From: an uncultured bacterium
Lineage (GTDB): Bacteria; Bacteroidota; Bacteroidia; Chitinophagales; Chitinophagaceae
Direction: 5' to 3'
Assembly (NCBI GenBank): GCA_903834825.1
Contig: CAILKQ010000056.1
Span: 1 to 45,432 of the forward strand
DNA length: 45,432 nt
Shown here one piece after another: positions 1-7,904 of the stretch. Below the pieces are notes generated by a model. The model had not been told where the DNA came from, did not search any database, and saw only the letters and a list, made by a program, of their open reading frames with translations. A program made the position numbers and the translations under genes. Numbering within the stretch: the stretch's first letter is position 1; each line of letters starts with the position of its first letter.

Positions 1-1
1 C

Positions 2-262
2 GTAAATAAAAAAGTAAACCAGTGGGATGACGATGAACTGAATGCGATCAGGACCATCATCACCAATGAGTTCAAGGTTGAAGGTCAACTGCGTTCTGAA
101 ACACAAATGTCTATCAAGCGTTTGCTTGATATCGCTTGTTATCGTGGTCTTCGTCACCGTAAAGGGCTTCCTGTAAGGGGTCAGCGTACCAAAACCAATG
201 CCCGTACAAGAAAGGGTAAGCGTAAGACGGTTGCTGGCAAGAAAAAGGCCGCCAAGAAATAA
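2..262 (+). CDS. rpsM: 30S ribosomal protein S13, C-terminal part (cut by window start)
   Basis: The first open frame runs into the window and gives 86 residues ending in a very basic Lys-rich tail (GKKKAAKK). The segments [21 protein letters not shown] and [11 protein letters not shown] are the signature of the S13 C-terminal half, which contacts 16S rRNA in the small-subunit head and the P-site tRNA. The N-terminal third lies outside the window. It is followed by S11, S4, RpoA and L17, the standard alpha-operon order, which confirms the identification. The 146-base spacer to rpsK is long for this operon and contains a promoter-like box. Confidence 0.95.
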   Translation, partial: VNKKVNQWDDDELNAIRTIITNEFKVEGQLRSETQMSIKRLLDIACYRGLRHRKGLPVRGQRTKTNARTRKGKRKTVAGKKKAAKK

Positions 263-379
263 ATGAAACTGAAAAGTGGCAATGCTGCTTTTCTATCATT
301 ATACACTGCACCATCTTATGCTGTTCATCGCCGGAAATCGGGTGCAATCGAGGGTTGAACAGGGTCTGTAAAGACTGAT

Positions 380-387
380 TAATTTTG
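380..387 (+). promoter_or_regulatory. possible internal promoter (-7 box) before rpsK
   Basis: TAATTTTG matches the Bacteroidetes -7 consensus TAnnTTTG, 21 bases before the rpsK ATG. A TTG lies upstream at 355-357, but the 22-base spacer is longer than the usual 19-20. Inference only: it may give extra transcription of rpsK-rplQ. Confidence 0.4.
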
Positions 388-408
388 AGTACCTAGTTTA
401 AAAAAATT

Positions 409-813
409 ATGGCAAAAGCACAACAAAACAGCGCTAAATCGGCTGCGAAGAAAAGAGTGGTAAAAGTTGACAGTTTCGGAGATGCCCACATCAACGCTAC
501 GTTCAACAACCTTATCATCAGTTTGACCAACAAGGCAGGACAGGTAATTTCCTGGAGCAGCGCCGGTAAAATGGGCTTTAGGGGCTCCAAGAAAAATACT
601 CCATATGCAGCCCAAATGGCCGCACAGGATGCTTCACGTGTGGCACTCGAGGCAGGCTTGAAGAGGGTTGATGTGTATGTAAAAGGACCCGGTGCAGGTA
701 GGGAAGGTGCCATTCGTGCGCTTGCCAATTCCGGTATAGAGGTTGTAATTATCAAGGACATCACTCCGCTTCCACACAATGGTTGCCGTCCTCCAAAGAA
801 GCGTCGCGTTTAA
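409..813 (+). CDS. rpsK: 30S ribosomal protein S11
   Basis: 134 residues, the usual length for bacterial S11, which forms part of the platform of the small subunit near the mRNA exit (E) site. The sequence is collinear with the family: the [19 protein letters not shown] segment near residues 27-45, [21 protein letters not shown], the glycine-rich [15 protein letters not shown], and the C-terminal [15 protein letters not shown] tail. The ATG at 409 is preceded by an A-rich stretch rather than a clear Shine-Dalgarno, as is normal for Bacteroidetes. It sits between rpsM and rpsD in the alpha operon. Confidence 0.97.
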   Translation: MAKAQQNSAKSAAKKRVVKVDSFGDAHINATFNNLIISLTNKAGQVISWSSAGKMGFRGSKKNTPYAAQMAAQDASRVALEAGLKRVDVYVKGPGAGREGAIRALANSGIEVVIIKDITPLPHNGCRPPKKRRV

Positions 814-831
814 TTATCATTAATAAAAGGG

Positions 832-869
832 CAGGAGATTCAGTTTTATGATTTTTTAATAATCCCCTG
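832..869 (+). promoter_or_regulatory. stem-loop in the rpsK-rpsD spacer
   Basis: CAGGAGATT (832-840) can pair with AATCCCCTG (861-869) with one A-C mismatch, around a 20-base loop. It lies 30 bases before the rpsD start. S4 autoregulates alpha operons in other bacteria through leader RNA structure, so a regulatory role is conceivable, but I cannot show it. No T-run follows, so it is not a terminator. Confidence 0.3.
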
Positions 870-899
870 TCATTTCTTAAAAAATCAAAACAAATTACA

Positions 900-1505
900 A
901 TGGCACGTTACACAGGTCCCAAAACAAAAATCTGCAGGAAGTTCGGTGAGCCGATCCTCGGAAATGGTAAATACCTAGACAAAAACAGTGTTCCTCCGGG
1001 TCAGCACGGAGCATCACGCAAGCGCAAGGCGCCGAGTGAGTATTCTATCCAGCTGAAGGAAAAGCAAAAGGCAAAATATACGTACGGTCTTTTGGAGCGC
1101 CAGTTTCGCAAGACATTTGAAGAAGCGGCTCGTATCAAAGGTGTAACAGGTGAAAACCTCATCATCTTGTTGGAGTCACGCCTCGACAATACCGTATACC
1201 GCATGGGTATTTCTCCATCTCGTCCAGCTGCGCGTCAGCTTGTTTCTCACAAGCACGTGATGGTCAATGACACAGTAGTTAACATTCCTTCCTACCAACT
1301 GAAGCCAGGTGATGTAATCACCATCGCAGACAAGAGCAGGGAAAGTGAGAGCATCAAGTCCCTGATGAGACCAAGAAATCCAAAAATTGGATGGGTTGAC
1401 TTTAGTGAGACCCAAATGTCAGGAACTTTCATCGCATTACCTGCAAGGGAAAATGTTCCTGAAAATATCAGGGAGCAGCTGATCGTTGAATTGTATTCTA
1501 AGTAA
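900..1505 (+). CDS. rpsD: 30S ribosomal protein S4
   Basis: 201 residues, typical for S4, a primary 16S rRNA-binding protein that nucleates small-subunit assembly. It starts MARYTGPKTKICRKFGEPI. The S4 RNA-binding domain is seen as LESRLDNTVYRMGISPSRPAARQLVSHKHVMVNDTVV around residues 91-130, and the C-terminus VPENIREQLIVELYSK is characteristic. The zinc-binding cysteine set of some S4 proteins is absent (only one Cys near the N-terminus), so this is the Cys-minus form. Its position between rpsK and rpoA is standard; in many bacteria S4 is the repressor of this operon. Confidence 0.97.
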   Translation: MARYTGPKTKICRKFGEPILGNGKYLDKNSVPPGQHGASRKRKAPSEYSIQLKEKQKAKYTYGLLERQFRKTFEEAARIKGVTGENLIILLESRLDNTVYRMGISPSRPAARQLVSHKHVMVNDTVVNIPSYQLKPGDVITIADKSRESESIKSLMRPRNPKIGWVDFSETQMSGTFIALPARENVPENIREQLIVELYSK

Positions 1506-1512
1506 TCTGCCT

Positions 1513-1565
1513 GATGCCTCATGGCATCCGGTTTTCATATCACCCGTTTTCCCGATACCATCGGG
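1513..1565 (+). promoter_or_regulatory. two tandem stem-loops in the rpsD-rpoA spacer
   Basis: First hairpin: GATGCC (1513-1518), loop TCAT, GGCATC (1523-1528). Second: CCCGAT (1551-1556), loop ACC, ATCGGG (1560-1565). Both are perfect six-base stems within an 86-base spacer. Neither has a downstream U-tract, so they are not obvious terminators. They could stabilise or help process the mRNA between ribosomal and polymerase cistrons; the function is not known. Confidence 0.45.
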
Positions 1566-1591
1566 ATTTAACAAGTAAAAGGAATTTAAAT

Positions 1592-2593
1592 ATGGCCATT
1601 TTAAATTTCCAGCAGCCGGACAAAATAGTCCTCCAGAAAGCAACCGACTTCGAAGCACAATTCGAATTCCGTCCGCTTGAACCAGGATATGGTGTTACCA
1701 TTGGTAACGCCCTTCGCAGGGTTCTTTTGAATTCTCTCGAAGGATATGCCATCACTGGTATCATCATTGAAGGTGCTGATCACGAATTTGCAACACTGAA
1801 AGGTGTTGTAGAAGACGTCACAGAAATAATTTTGAACCTCAAGCAAATCAGGTTCAAGAAAATTCTTGATCATGATGTACAGACTGAGAAACTGACACTT
1901 TCCATCAAAGGGAAATCGGATTTCACTGCTGGCACGATCGACGATGTAACTGGAACCTTCCAGGTAATGAACCCGGAATTGCTCATTTGCACAATGGATC
2001 CTTCTGCAAAACTCAACATTGAGTTGCATATTTCCAAAGGCAGAGGATATGTTCCATCCGAAGACAACAGGCAGAAAGAGGCACCATTCGGATTTATTCC
2101 GATTGACTCAATCCACACGCCAATCAAGAACGTAAAGTATGCCATCGAAAACACCCGTGTTGAGCAGCGTACCGATTTCGAAAAATTGTTGCTTGATGTG
2201 GTTACTGATGGAACAATCCATCCTGAAGAGGCTGTAAAGCAGGCTTCAAGGATTTTGATCCAACACCTGATGATCATCACCGATGAGAACATCACTTTCG
2301 ACAACAAGGAAGAAAAGAAGGAAGACCTGGTGGATGAGCAAACCCTCCAATTGAGGAAAGTGCTCAAAACACCTTTGGAAGACCTCGACCTTTCCGTACG
2401 TGCATTCAACTGTCTCAAGGCCGCGAAGATCAACAGTCTTAGCCAACTTGTACAATATGAGCAGGAAGACCTCATGAAGTTCAGGAATTTTGGACAAAAA
2501 TCATTGTCTGAAATTGAACAAGTGCTTCAGGAAAGAGGCCTTCATTTCGGAATGGACCTTGCCAAATTAGGTATCGATACGGACGAATTTTAA
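1592..2593 (+). CDS. rpoA: DNA-directed RNA polymerase subunit alpha
   Basis: 333 residues, the normal length for RpoA, which dimerises to nucleate RNA polymerase assembly. The N-terminal domain shows the conserved FRPLEPGYGVTIGNALRRVLLNSLEG block (residues about 26-51) and KGRGYVPSED. The C-terminal domain begins near residue 250 after an acidic linker and has the LDLSVRAFNCLKAAKI and MKFRNFGQKSLSEIEQVL helices that contact DNA and activators. An upstream in-frame ATG at 1514 would add 26 residues with no family counterpart and would translate both spacer hairpins, so the start is placed at 1592, where MAILNFQQPDKI matches Bacteroidetes RpoA. Confidence 0.97.
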   Translation: MAILNFQQPDKIVLQKATDFEAQFEFRPLEPGYGVTIGNALRRVLLNSLEGYAITGIIIEGADHEFATLKGVVEDVTEIILNLKQIRFKKILDHDVQTEKLTLSIKGKSDFTAGTIDDVTGTFQVMNPELLICTMDPSAKLNIELHISKGRGYVPSEDNRQKEAPFGFIPIDSIHTPIKNVKYAIENTRVEQRTDFEKLLLDVVTDGTIHPEEAVKQASRILIQHLMIITDENITFDNKEEKKEDLVDEQTLQLRKVLKTPLEDLDLSVRAFNCLKAAKINSLSQLVQYEQEDLMKFRNFGQKSLSEIEQVLQERGLHFGMDLAKLGIDTDEF

Positions 2594-2658
2594 TAAGGGA
2601 AACCTATTTTTTATCAGGCTGTAATTCCTGACACGGTACAGCTTTAAACTAAACAGTC

Positions 2659-3195
2659 ATGCGTCACGGAGACAAAATCAACAACCTAGGCCGTAAAAAG
2701 GCACACCGCGAGGCCCTCATGTCCAACATGGCAAGCCAGCTGATCATGCACAAGCGTATTGTAACCACACACGCAAAGGCAAAAGCATTGCGCACGTACA
2801 TCGAGCCTTTGATCACCAAGACCAAAAAGGTGGAAAGCAAAGAGCAGATCATGCACAATCACCGTATTGTATTCTCCTATTTGCAAGATAAGACCGCGGT
2901 AAAAGAATTGTTTACTGAAATCGGTCCTAAGGTTGCTGCTCGTCCAGGTGGTTACACAAGAATCATCAAACTTGGCATCCGTTTGGGTGACAACGCCGAA
3001 AGGGCAATGATTGAATTGGTTGATTACAACGAAATCTACGGAAAAGGTATTGCAACTGCCGCTGAACCAGCAAAGAAAACCAGAAGAAGTGGTGGTGCCA
3101 AGAAAAAGGCCGCTGCAACTGAAGAAGCTCCTGCTGCTGAAGCTCCTGCTGCTGAAGCGCAAGCCACTTCCGAAGAATCAACTGCATCTGAATAA
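2659..3195 (+). CDS. rplQ: 50S ribosomal protein L17
   Basis: 178 residues. The first ~118 are canonical L17: [29 protein letters not shown], then [13 protein letters not shown] and [31 protein letters not shown]17 is a large-subunit protein near the peptide exit tunnel. Beyond this is a ~60-residue low-complexity tail, first Lys/Arg-rich ([14 protein letters not shown]) and then acidic/Ala-rich with a tandem EAPAA duplication. Such tails are common on L17 in Bacteroidetes and probably disordered. This is the last gene of the ribosomal operon; an intrinsic terminator begins 28 bases after the stop. Confidence 0.97.
   Translation: MRHGDKINNLGRKKAHREALMSNMASQLIMHKRIVTTHAKAKALRTYIEPLITKTKKVESKEQIMHNHRIVFSYLQDKTAVKELFTEIGPKVAARPGGYTRIIKLGIRLGDNAERAMIELVDYNEIYGKGIATAAEPAKKTRRSGGAKKKAAATEEAPAAEAPAAEAQATSEESTASE
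3124..3153 (+). repeat. 15-bp tandem repeat inside the rplQ tail
   Basis: The unit GAAGCTCCTGCTGCT occurs twice in a row (3124-3138 and 3139-3153), followed by a degenerate third start. It encodes [10 protein letters not shown] in the acidic L17 tail. In-frame units of this kind can vary in number by replication slippage. Confidence 0.8.
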
Positions 3196-3222
3196 GCAAA
3201 ATGTTGATAAATAATTTCTTTT

Positions 3223-3253
3223 AAAGGCAGGTCTTTTGGTCCTGCCTTTTTTA
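3223..3253 (+). terminator. intrinsic terminator of the alpha ribosomal operon
   Basis: AAAGGCAGG (3223-3231) and CCTGCCTTT (3241-3249) form a perfect 9-bp stem with a 9-base loop, followed by a T-run (TTTT-ATTTT). It lies 28 bases after rplQ and closes the ribosomal transcription unit. Confidence 0.85.
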
Positions 3254-3274
3254 TTTTGCATCCAAATTCACCTC

Positions 3275-4384
3275 ATGCCAACACAAGAAATGAACTCAGT
3301 CCCCGCTTTGCTTATTCTGGAAGATGGAATGGTTTTTCATGGCCGTTCATTTGGTAAAATCGGAACCACCTCTGGTGAACTTTGTTTTAATACCGGAATG
3401 ACAGGTTATCAGGAAGTGTTTACAGACCCCAGTTATTACGGGCAAGTGCTGATCATGAACAACGTGCATACCGGTAACTACGGGGTCAAAGCAGGGGATG
3501 TGGAAAGTGAAACAGTGAAGATCAAAGGCCTTATTGGCAGAAATCTTGAAGAAAAATACAGCAGGTTGATGGCTGATGACTCTTTACAGAACTATCTGGT
3601 CAACCAGCAGGTCGTTGCCATTGAAGACATTGATACTAGAGCCCTGGTGACGCATATTCGTGAAAAAGGTGCCATGAACTGCATCATTTCCTCTGAGAGT
3701 ACAGATGTTGAAGCTTTGATGGAGGCATTGAAAAAAGTACCTTCCATGGATGGATTGGAATTGGCTTCAGTTGTTTCTACTGCTGAAGTGTACCATGTAG
3801 GAGATCCCTCTGCCACCATTCGCATTGCAGTACTTGATTTTGGTGTAAAAAGAAACATCATTCAGTGTATGGCCGACAGGGGTGCATATGTCAGGGTTCA
3901 TCCTGCCAAAACCAGTTTTGAAGAGCTGCTTGCTTTTGAGCCCCATGGTTTCTTTATTTCAAATGGTCCTGGAGATCCAGCCTCAATGGGTTATGCTGTC
4001 GACACTGTTAAAAAGATTCTTGAAACGAGAAAACCTGTTTTTGGCATCTGTCTCGGGCATCAGCTTTTGGCCCTGGCCAATGGCATCAAAACCTTCAAGA
4101 TGCACCACGGGCACAGGGGCTTGAACCATCCTGTCAAGAACTTGATGACCGGACTTTGTGAGATTACTACACAGAACCATGGTTTTGCTGTGGACGCAGA
4201 TGCTGTTAGAAGTGCGGAACAAATTGAGGTTACCCATATCAACCTGAATGATGATTCCATAGAAGGCATAAGGCTCAAAGACCGTCCCGCTTTTTCAGTG
4301 CAGTACCACCCAGAAGCCACACCTGGCCCACACGACAGCCGTTATCTTTTTGATGATTTCATCAGCCTGATCCATAACAACTAG
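3275..4384 (+). CDS. carA: carbamoyl-phosphate synthase small (glutaminase) subunit
   Basis: Supplies ammonia from glutamine to CarB for carbamoyl phosphate synthesis (arginine and pyrimidine pathways). From 3275 it is 369 residues. The N-terminal CarA domain contains LILEDGMVFHGRSFG, GELCFNTGMTGYQEVFTDPSYYGQ and CIISSE. The C-terminal class I glutamine amidotransferase domain has the nucleophile elbow GICLGHQ with Cys259 and the His-Glu pair in YHPEATPGPHDS (His345, Glu347). Translation could formally begin at 3236, but that start lies inside the upstream terminator hairpin and adds a hydrophobic run without homology; 3290 is a further candidate. CarB is not in the window. Confidence 0.96.
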   Translation: MPTQEMNSVPALLILEDGMVFHGRSFGKIGTTSGELCFNTGMTGYQEVFTDPSYYGQVLIMNNVHTGNYGVKAGDVESETVKIKGLIGRNLEEKYSRLMADDSLQNYLVNQQVVAIEDIDTRALVTHIREKGAMNCIISSESTDVEALMEALKKVPSMDGLELASVVSTAEVYHVGDPSATIRIAVLDFGVKRNIIQCMADRGAYVRVHPAKTSFEELLAFEPHGFFISNGPGDPASMGYAVDTVKKILETRKPVFGICLGHQLLALANGIKTFKMHHGHRGLNHPVKNLMTGLCEITTQNHGFAVDADAVRSAEQIEVTHINLNDDSIEGIRLKDRPAFSVQYHPEATPGPHDSRYLFDDFISLIHNN

Positions 4385-4387
4385 ACC

Positions 4388-4810
4388 ATGAAAAAAATCA
4401 CCATCATCAACGGACCAAACCTGAACTTGCTGGGCAAACGGGAGCCGGGAATCTATGGGAATGAGGGCTTCGAATCCTATCTGGAAAAATTGAAGCAGTC
4501 CAATCCTGATCTGGTGATTGAATATTTCCAATCCAATATTGAAGGTGAATTGATTGATGCCATCCAACAAGCAGGATTTTCTGCTGATGGTATCATCCTC
4601 AATCCCGGAGGATACACGCATACCTCAGTAGCTATTGGTGATGCCATTGCATCCATCACTGTGCCAGTGATCGAAGTGCATATCTCCAATGTGCATGCCC
4701 GTGAGGATTTCAGGAAAATCTCCCATGTGTCTGCAAAGGCAAGGGGAACGATTTGTGGCCTTGGTCTTGAAGGCTATGCACTTGCTGCCCAACACCTGAA
4801 AGGTCTTTAA
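4388..4810 (+). CDS. aroQ: 3-dehydroquinate dehydratase, type II
   Basis: Dehydrates 3-dehydroquinate to 3-dehydroshikimate, the third step of the shikimate pathway to chorismate. 140 residues, the normal size of the small dodecameric type II enzyme. It starts MKKITIINGPNLNLLGKREPGIYG, carrying the conserved Asn11, Arg18 and Tyr23 of the active-site loop. It continues with ILNPGGYTHTSVAIGDAI and the EVHISNVHAREDFR segment (residues 97-109) with its conserved histidines and arginine. It starts 3 bases after the carA stop, so the two are probably cotranscribed. It also supplies chorismate precursors to the trp operon at the far end of this window. Confidence 0.96.
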   Translation: MKKITIINGPNLNLLGKREPGIYGNEGFESYLEKLKQSNPDLVIEYFQSNIEGELIDAIQQAGFSADGIILNPGGYTHTSVAIGDAIASITVPVIEVHISNVHAREDFRKISHVSAKARGTICGLGLEGYALAAQHLKGL

Positions 4811-4816
4811 AAAGGG

Positions 4817-7147
4817 TTATTTAGCCTCTTTGGTGACCATTTTCTGGATCAGGTCCAGCTTTCCAATATACAGGCTCCTTCCATGTGTTCCTAACACGAT
4901 CTCATTTTCCCTTTCCTGAATCACCATGTCATGCACCGGAACGGCAATGGGCAAATTATTGGTGAATTGCATGAAGGATATGCCGCCATCAGTGCTTGCG
5001 TATGCACCGCCATCAGTACCCAGGTAAAGAATCGTGGAAGATTTTAGATCTTCACGGATGACATTCACCGGTTCCATGGGGAGATCATTCCCCAATTTCT
5101 TCCAGGTTTTGCCATAGTCATCACTGCAATAAACATAAGCAGCAAAGTGATCATCCCGGTATCCGTTCATGGTCACATAAACACGGCTTTGCAGGTGAGT
5201 TGAGGCCAGTACGCGGCTTATGTACAAGCCCTTGGGTAGTCCTGAAAGTTTTGTCCAGCTATTGCCACCGTCTTTGGTCAGGGAAACAACCCCATCATCT
5301 GTTCCTGTATAAATTAACCCAAATTTCAAGGGCGATTCACTGATGCTGGTCATTGTCCCAAAGGGCACATCACCGGCTTTTTTTCCATTGGAAAGGTCTC
5401 CGCTGATGCGTTCAAAATCATCACCCTTGTTCATGCTCCTGAACAAGCTGTTTCCAGCCATATAGAGAATATCAGGGTTGTGTTTGGACAAGAGGATGGG
5501 TGTTTGCCAGTTGAACCGGGGCCTTTCTTCTTTTGAATCCTGGGGAACAGGCCTCAGGAATTTAGGACCCTGGTTTTGTTTGTTGATGCGCGTGTAGGCA
5601 CCGAACTGAGAACCCGTGTAAACGGTATTGTGGTCGCGCGGGTCAATCTGCACCTGCATGCCATCGCCACCGCCCATTCTCTTGAATCCATACTGCCCTT
5701 CGTCTGTCCAGTCTATCGATTCCTTGTTGGTGGATTTTCCGTACCAGGAACCATTGTCCTGCAATCCGCCATAGACGTTGTAAGGTTTTTCATTGTCAAC
5801 ATTGATGGCATAGAATTGACCTACTGCAGGAGAATTGGCTTTGAACCAGTTCTTGCCAGCGTCATAACTGATATTGCATCCTCCATCGTTTCCTGCAATC
5901 ATGTGATCGTCCCTTTTGGGGTTGATCCATAGCGCATGCCAGTCTGCATGGGTATTGCCCTTGTCCATGGAGGTGAAGGATTTTCCGCCATCTGTAGAAA
6001 GATTGGCACTGGTTCCTAAGATGACAACCTTGTCCGGGTTGGTGGGGGACACAAAGATCTTGCCAAAATAGTAGCCGAAAGTATTGTAGATCTCAATGTT
6101 CTTTTCATTGGTCTTGTTCCAGTGTTTTCCACCGTCCAGGCTCTTGTATACCTCGCAACCATAAATCTGGTTGGCGGCAGGACCTCCACCTGTATTGGGT
6201 TTGGGAGTCTTTGAAGTGTCCGGTTTGAGGGTATAGTTGTCTACCACTGCATAAACAACCGTTGGATTTTGTGGGTAGATGGCAAGGCCGATTCTTCCGA
6301 TACCATCCCCTTGAGGAAAGCCTGAGCCTTCATTGGTCAGCAATTTCCAGCTGTTGCCGCCATCATTGCTCTTGTATATGACAGAAGATTTACCACCCTC
6401 AGTGAAGTTCCAGGCTTTTCTGATGCGGTGCCAGGTTGAGGCATAGAGCTCGTTCGGGTTTTTGGGATTGATGTCCATCTCAACGGCTCCTGTTGTTTCA
6501 TCAACAAACAGGGTTTGCTTCCATGTTTTTCCGCCATCAGCTGTTTTAAAAACACCCCTTTCCTTGTTGGTGCTGTACAAATGTCCCAAGGCAGCAACCC
6601 AGGCAATATCAGGGTTTGAGGGGTGCAGTGTTATTTTACCGATATGCTGTGTTTATGGAAGGCCGAGATAAGTCCAGGACTTGCCATTGTCATTGCTTTT
6701 ATAGATGCCAATGCCTGCGTAAGAAGAACGGCTGCTGTTCACTTCACCCGTTCCTACCCAGATGGTTCTTGTTTTCCAATTGACGGCAATATCTCCAATA
6801 CCGATCACCAGCCCATTGTCAAAAATGGGTGTGAAGCTTTGGCCATTGTTGGTGGTATGCCATAATCCACCAGTAGCATAAGCAACATAAAATTCTGTTG
6901 GGTCGTTTGGATTTACCTCAATATCGTCAATCCTTCCACTCATCACCGTTGGTCCGATGTTTCGGAAGGCAACATCCTTCAAACTGCTTGCCGCTGCCTT
7001 CTTTGCCTTGGCTTCAAGGCTGGCCAAACGGTCTTCTCCAGGCGTAGGAGCCACTTGCGACTGAACCATTGATATCCAGCCTATCAGTGTCAGCAAGGCA
7101 ATTGTGAATCTTGGGGCAACTTTTTTCTGAAAACCTTTGGTGTGCAT
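4817..7147 (-). pseudogene. secreted Asp-box (VPS10/sortilin-like) beta-propeller protein, interrupted by an in-frame TAA
   Basis: Reads right to left. A signal peptide (hydrophobic IALLTLIGWISMV, ending SQ around residue 31) is followed by a conserved opening FRNIGPTVMSGRIDDIEVNPNDPTEFYVA. Many Asp-box repeats of the S/T-x-D-x-G-x-x-W type follow (KSNDNGKSW, KTADGGKTW, KSNDGGNSW, ISYDAGKNW, LTKDGGNSW, CSDDYGKTW), as in Bacteroidetes proteins annotated as glycosyl hydrolase or VPS10 domain. At 6653-6655 a TAA falls exactly where the family has an acidic or polar residue, between YLGLP and TQHIGKI. The frame on both sides is the same, so it is a point nonsense change, not a frameshift. Ignoring it, the protein is about 776 residues and ends soon after the propeller (VLGTHGRSLYIGKLD), shorter than relatives with an extra C-terminal region. 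A downstream TTG at 6589 could restart but would lack a signal peptide. A sequencing error is possible. Confidence 0.8.
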
Positions 7148-7175
7148 GTCGTGCTATTTTGATAAATTTATACCC

Positions 7176-7868
7176 ATGCAATATAGAAATTCTATGCTTA
7201 TATCCGGACGCTTGTATGCCAAGATGATGCTGCTTTTTTTCTGTTTGTTTTCATTTTCTTTGCGGGCCCAACCTTGGTTGAGTTATAAACTTACGCCAAG
7301 GGGTGATACCATCAACCGGCTTGATCAGCAAAAAATGAAACAAGGCCCTTGGGTACTGCGCTTTGAAACACTGCGTGGAGAACCGGGATGTGAGGAAGAG
7401 GGGTATTTTTTGAATGATAAAAAAGATGGGGCCTGGAGGCGGTTTAGCCTGATGGGAGACTTGATTGCCAGGGAAAATTACAAAGGTGGATACCGTGACG
7501 GGAAACAACAATATTTTACACAAATGGGAGACATCCTGAGGGAAGAAAGCTACAAGGCTGTCGATCCCAAGAATCCATATGATACCATCATGGTGCCTGA
7601 CCTGGATCATCCCGACAGGATGTTGGAAAAAGTGATCAAACATGAGGCTGCTGAAGTGAAAAATGGCACCTGGACCTATTACAGCTCCAGTACGGGAGAT
7701 GTCGTAAAGACAGAGCGGTTTATATTCGGTCAACTCGAAAAAAAAGGATCCCCACCACTTGTTCCGCAGCCCAACGCCACAAAGGATACCATTGCTAAAC
7801 CTGTTCAAAAACCGCTTCCCAAAGCAGTGCAGGAATACGAGAAAACAAAAAAGAAAGGGAAGGGGTGA
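7176..7868 (+). CDS. secreted YwqK/MORN-like repeat protein
   Basis: About 230 residues from the ATG at 7176; 7194 and 7224 are also possible starts. A hydrophobic stretch MMLLFFCLFSFSLRAQ forms a signal peptide with a typical A-x-A-like end. The mature part has short aromatic-glycine repeats of the YwqK/MORN variant kind: KQGPWVLRF, GYFLNDKKDGAWRRFSLMGDLI, NYKGGYRDGKQQYFTQMGDIL and VKNGTWTYYSSSTGDVV. Bacteroidetes carry many such proteins, often labelled antitoxin YwqK family although most are probably envelope proteins of unknown role. The tail is rich in Pro and Lys. It is divergent from the broken propeller gene. Its stop codon lies in the loop of a hairpin that appears to terminate aconitase from the other strand. 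Confidence 0.75.
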   Translation: MQYRNSMLISGRLYAKMMLLFFCLFSFSLRAQPWLSYKLTPRGDTINRLDQQKMKQGPWVLRFETLRGEPGCEEEGYFLNDKKDGAWRRFSLMGDLIARENYKGGYRDGKQQYFTQMGDILREESYKAVDPKNPYDTIMVPDLDHPDRMLEKVIKHEAAEVKNGTWTYYSSSTGDVVKTERFIFGQLEKKGSPPLVPQPNATKDTIAKPVQKPLPKAVQEYEKTKKKGKG

Positions 7869-7880
7869 TGCCCCTTCCCT
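7842..7880 (-). terminator. intrinsic terminator for aconitase (minus strand), overlapping the 3' end of the YwqK-like gene
   Basis: AGGGAAGGGG (7856-7865) and CCCCTTCCCT (7871-7880) make a perfect 10-bp stem with loop TGATG. Read on the minus strand, the stem is followed by a T-rich run (complement of 7842-7855), the arrangement of a Rho-independent terminator for the leftward acn gene, 25 bases past its stop. On the plus strand no U-tract follows. Confidence 0.75.
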
Positions 7881-7904
7881 AAAGAAATACTGATCAGATT
7901 CAAT

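Noticed and set aside
3236-3274. Longer carA N-terminus starting at 3236
   Set aside because: The start lies in the rplQ terminator and the added residues do not match CarA.
6590-7147. Reading the propeller region as two separate genes
   Set aside because: The upstream part has the signal peptide and first repeats, the downstream part the rest; both are in the same frame with only one stop between, so one broken gene is the simpler view.
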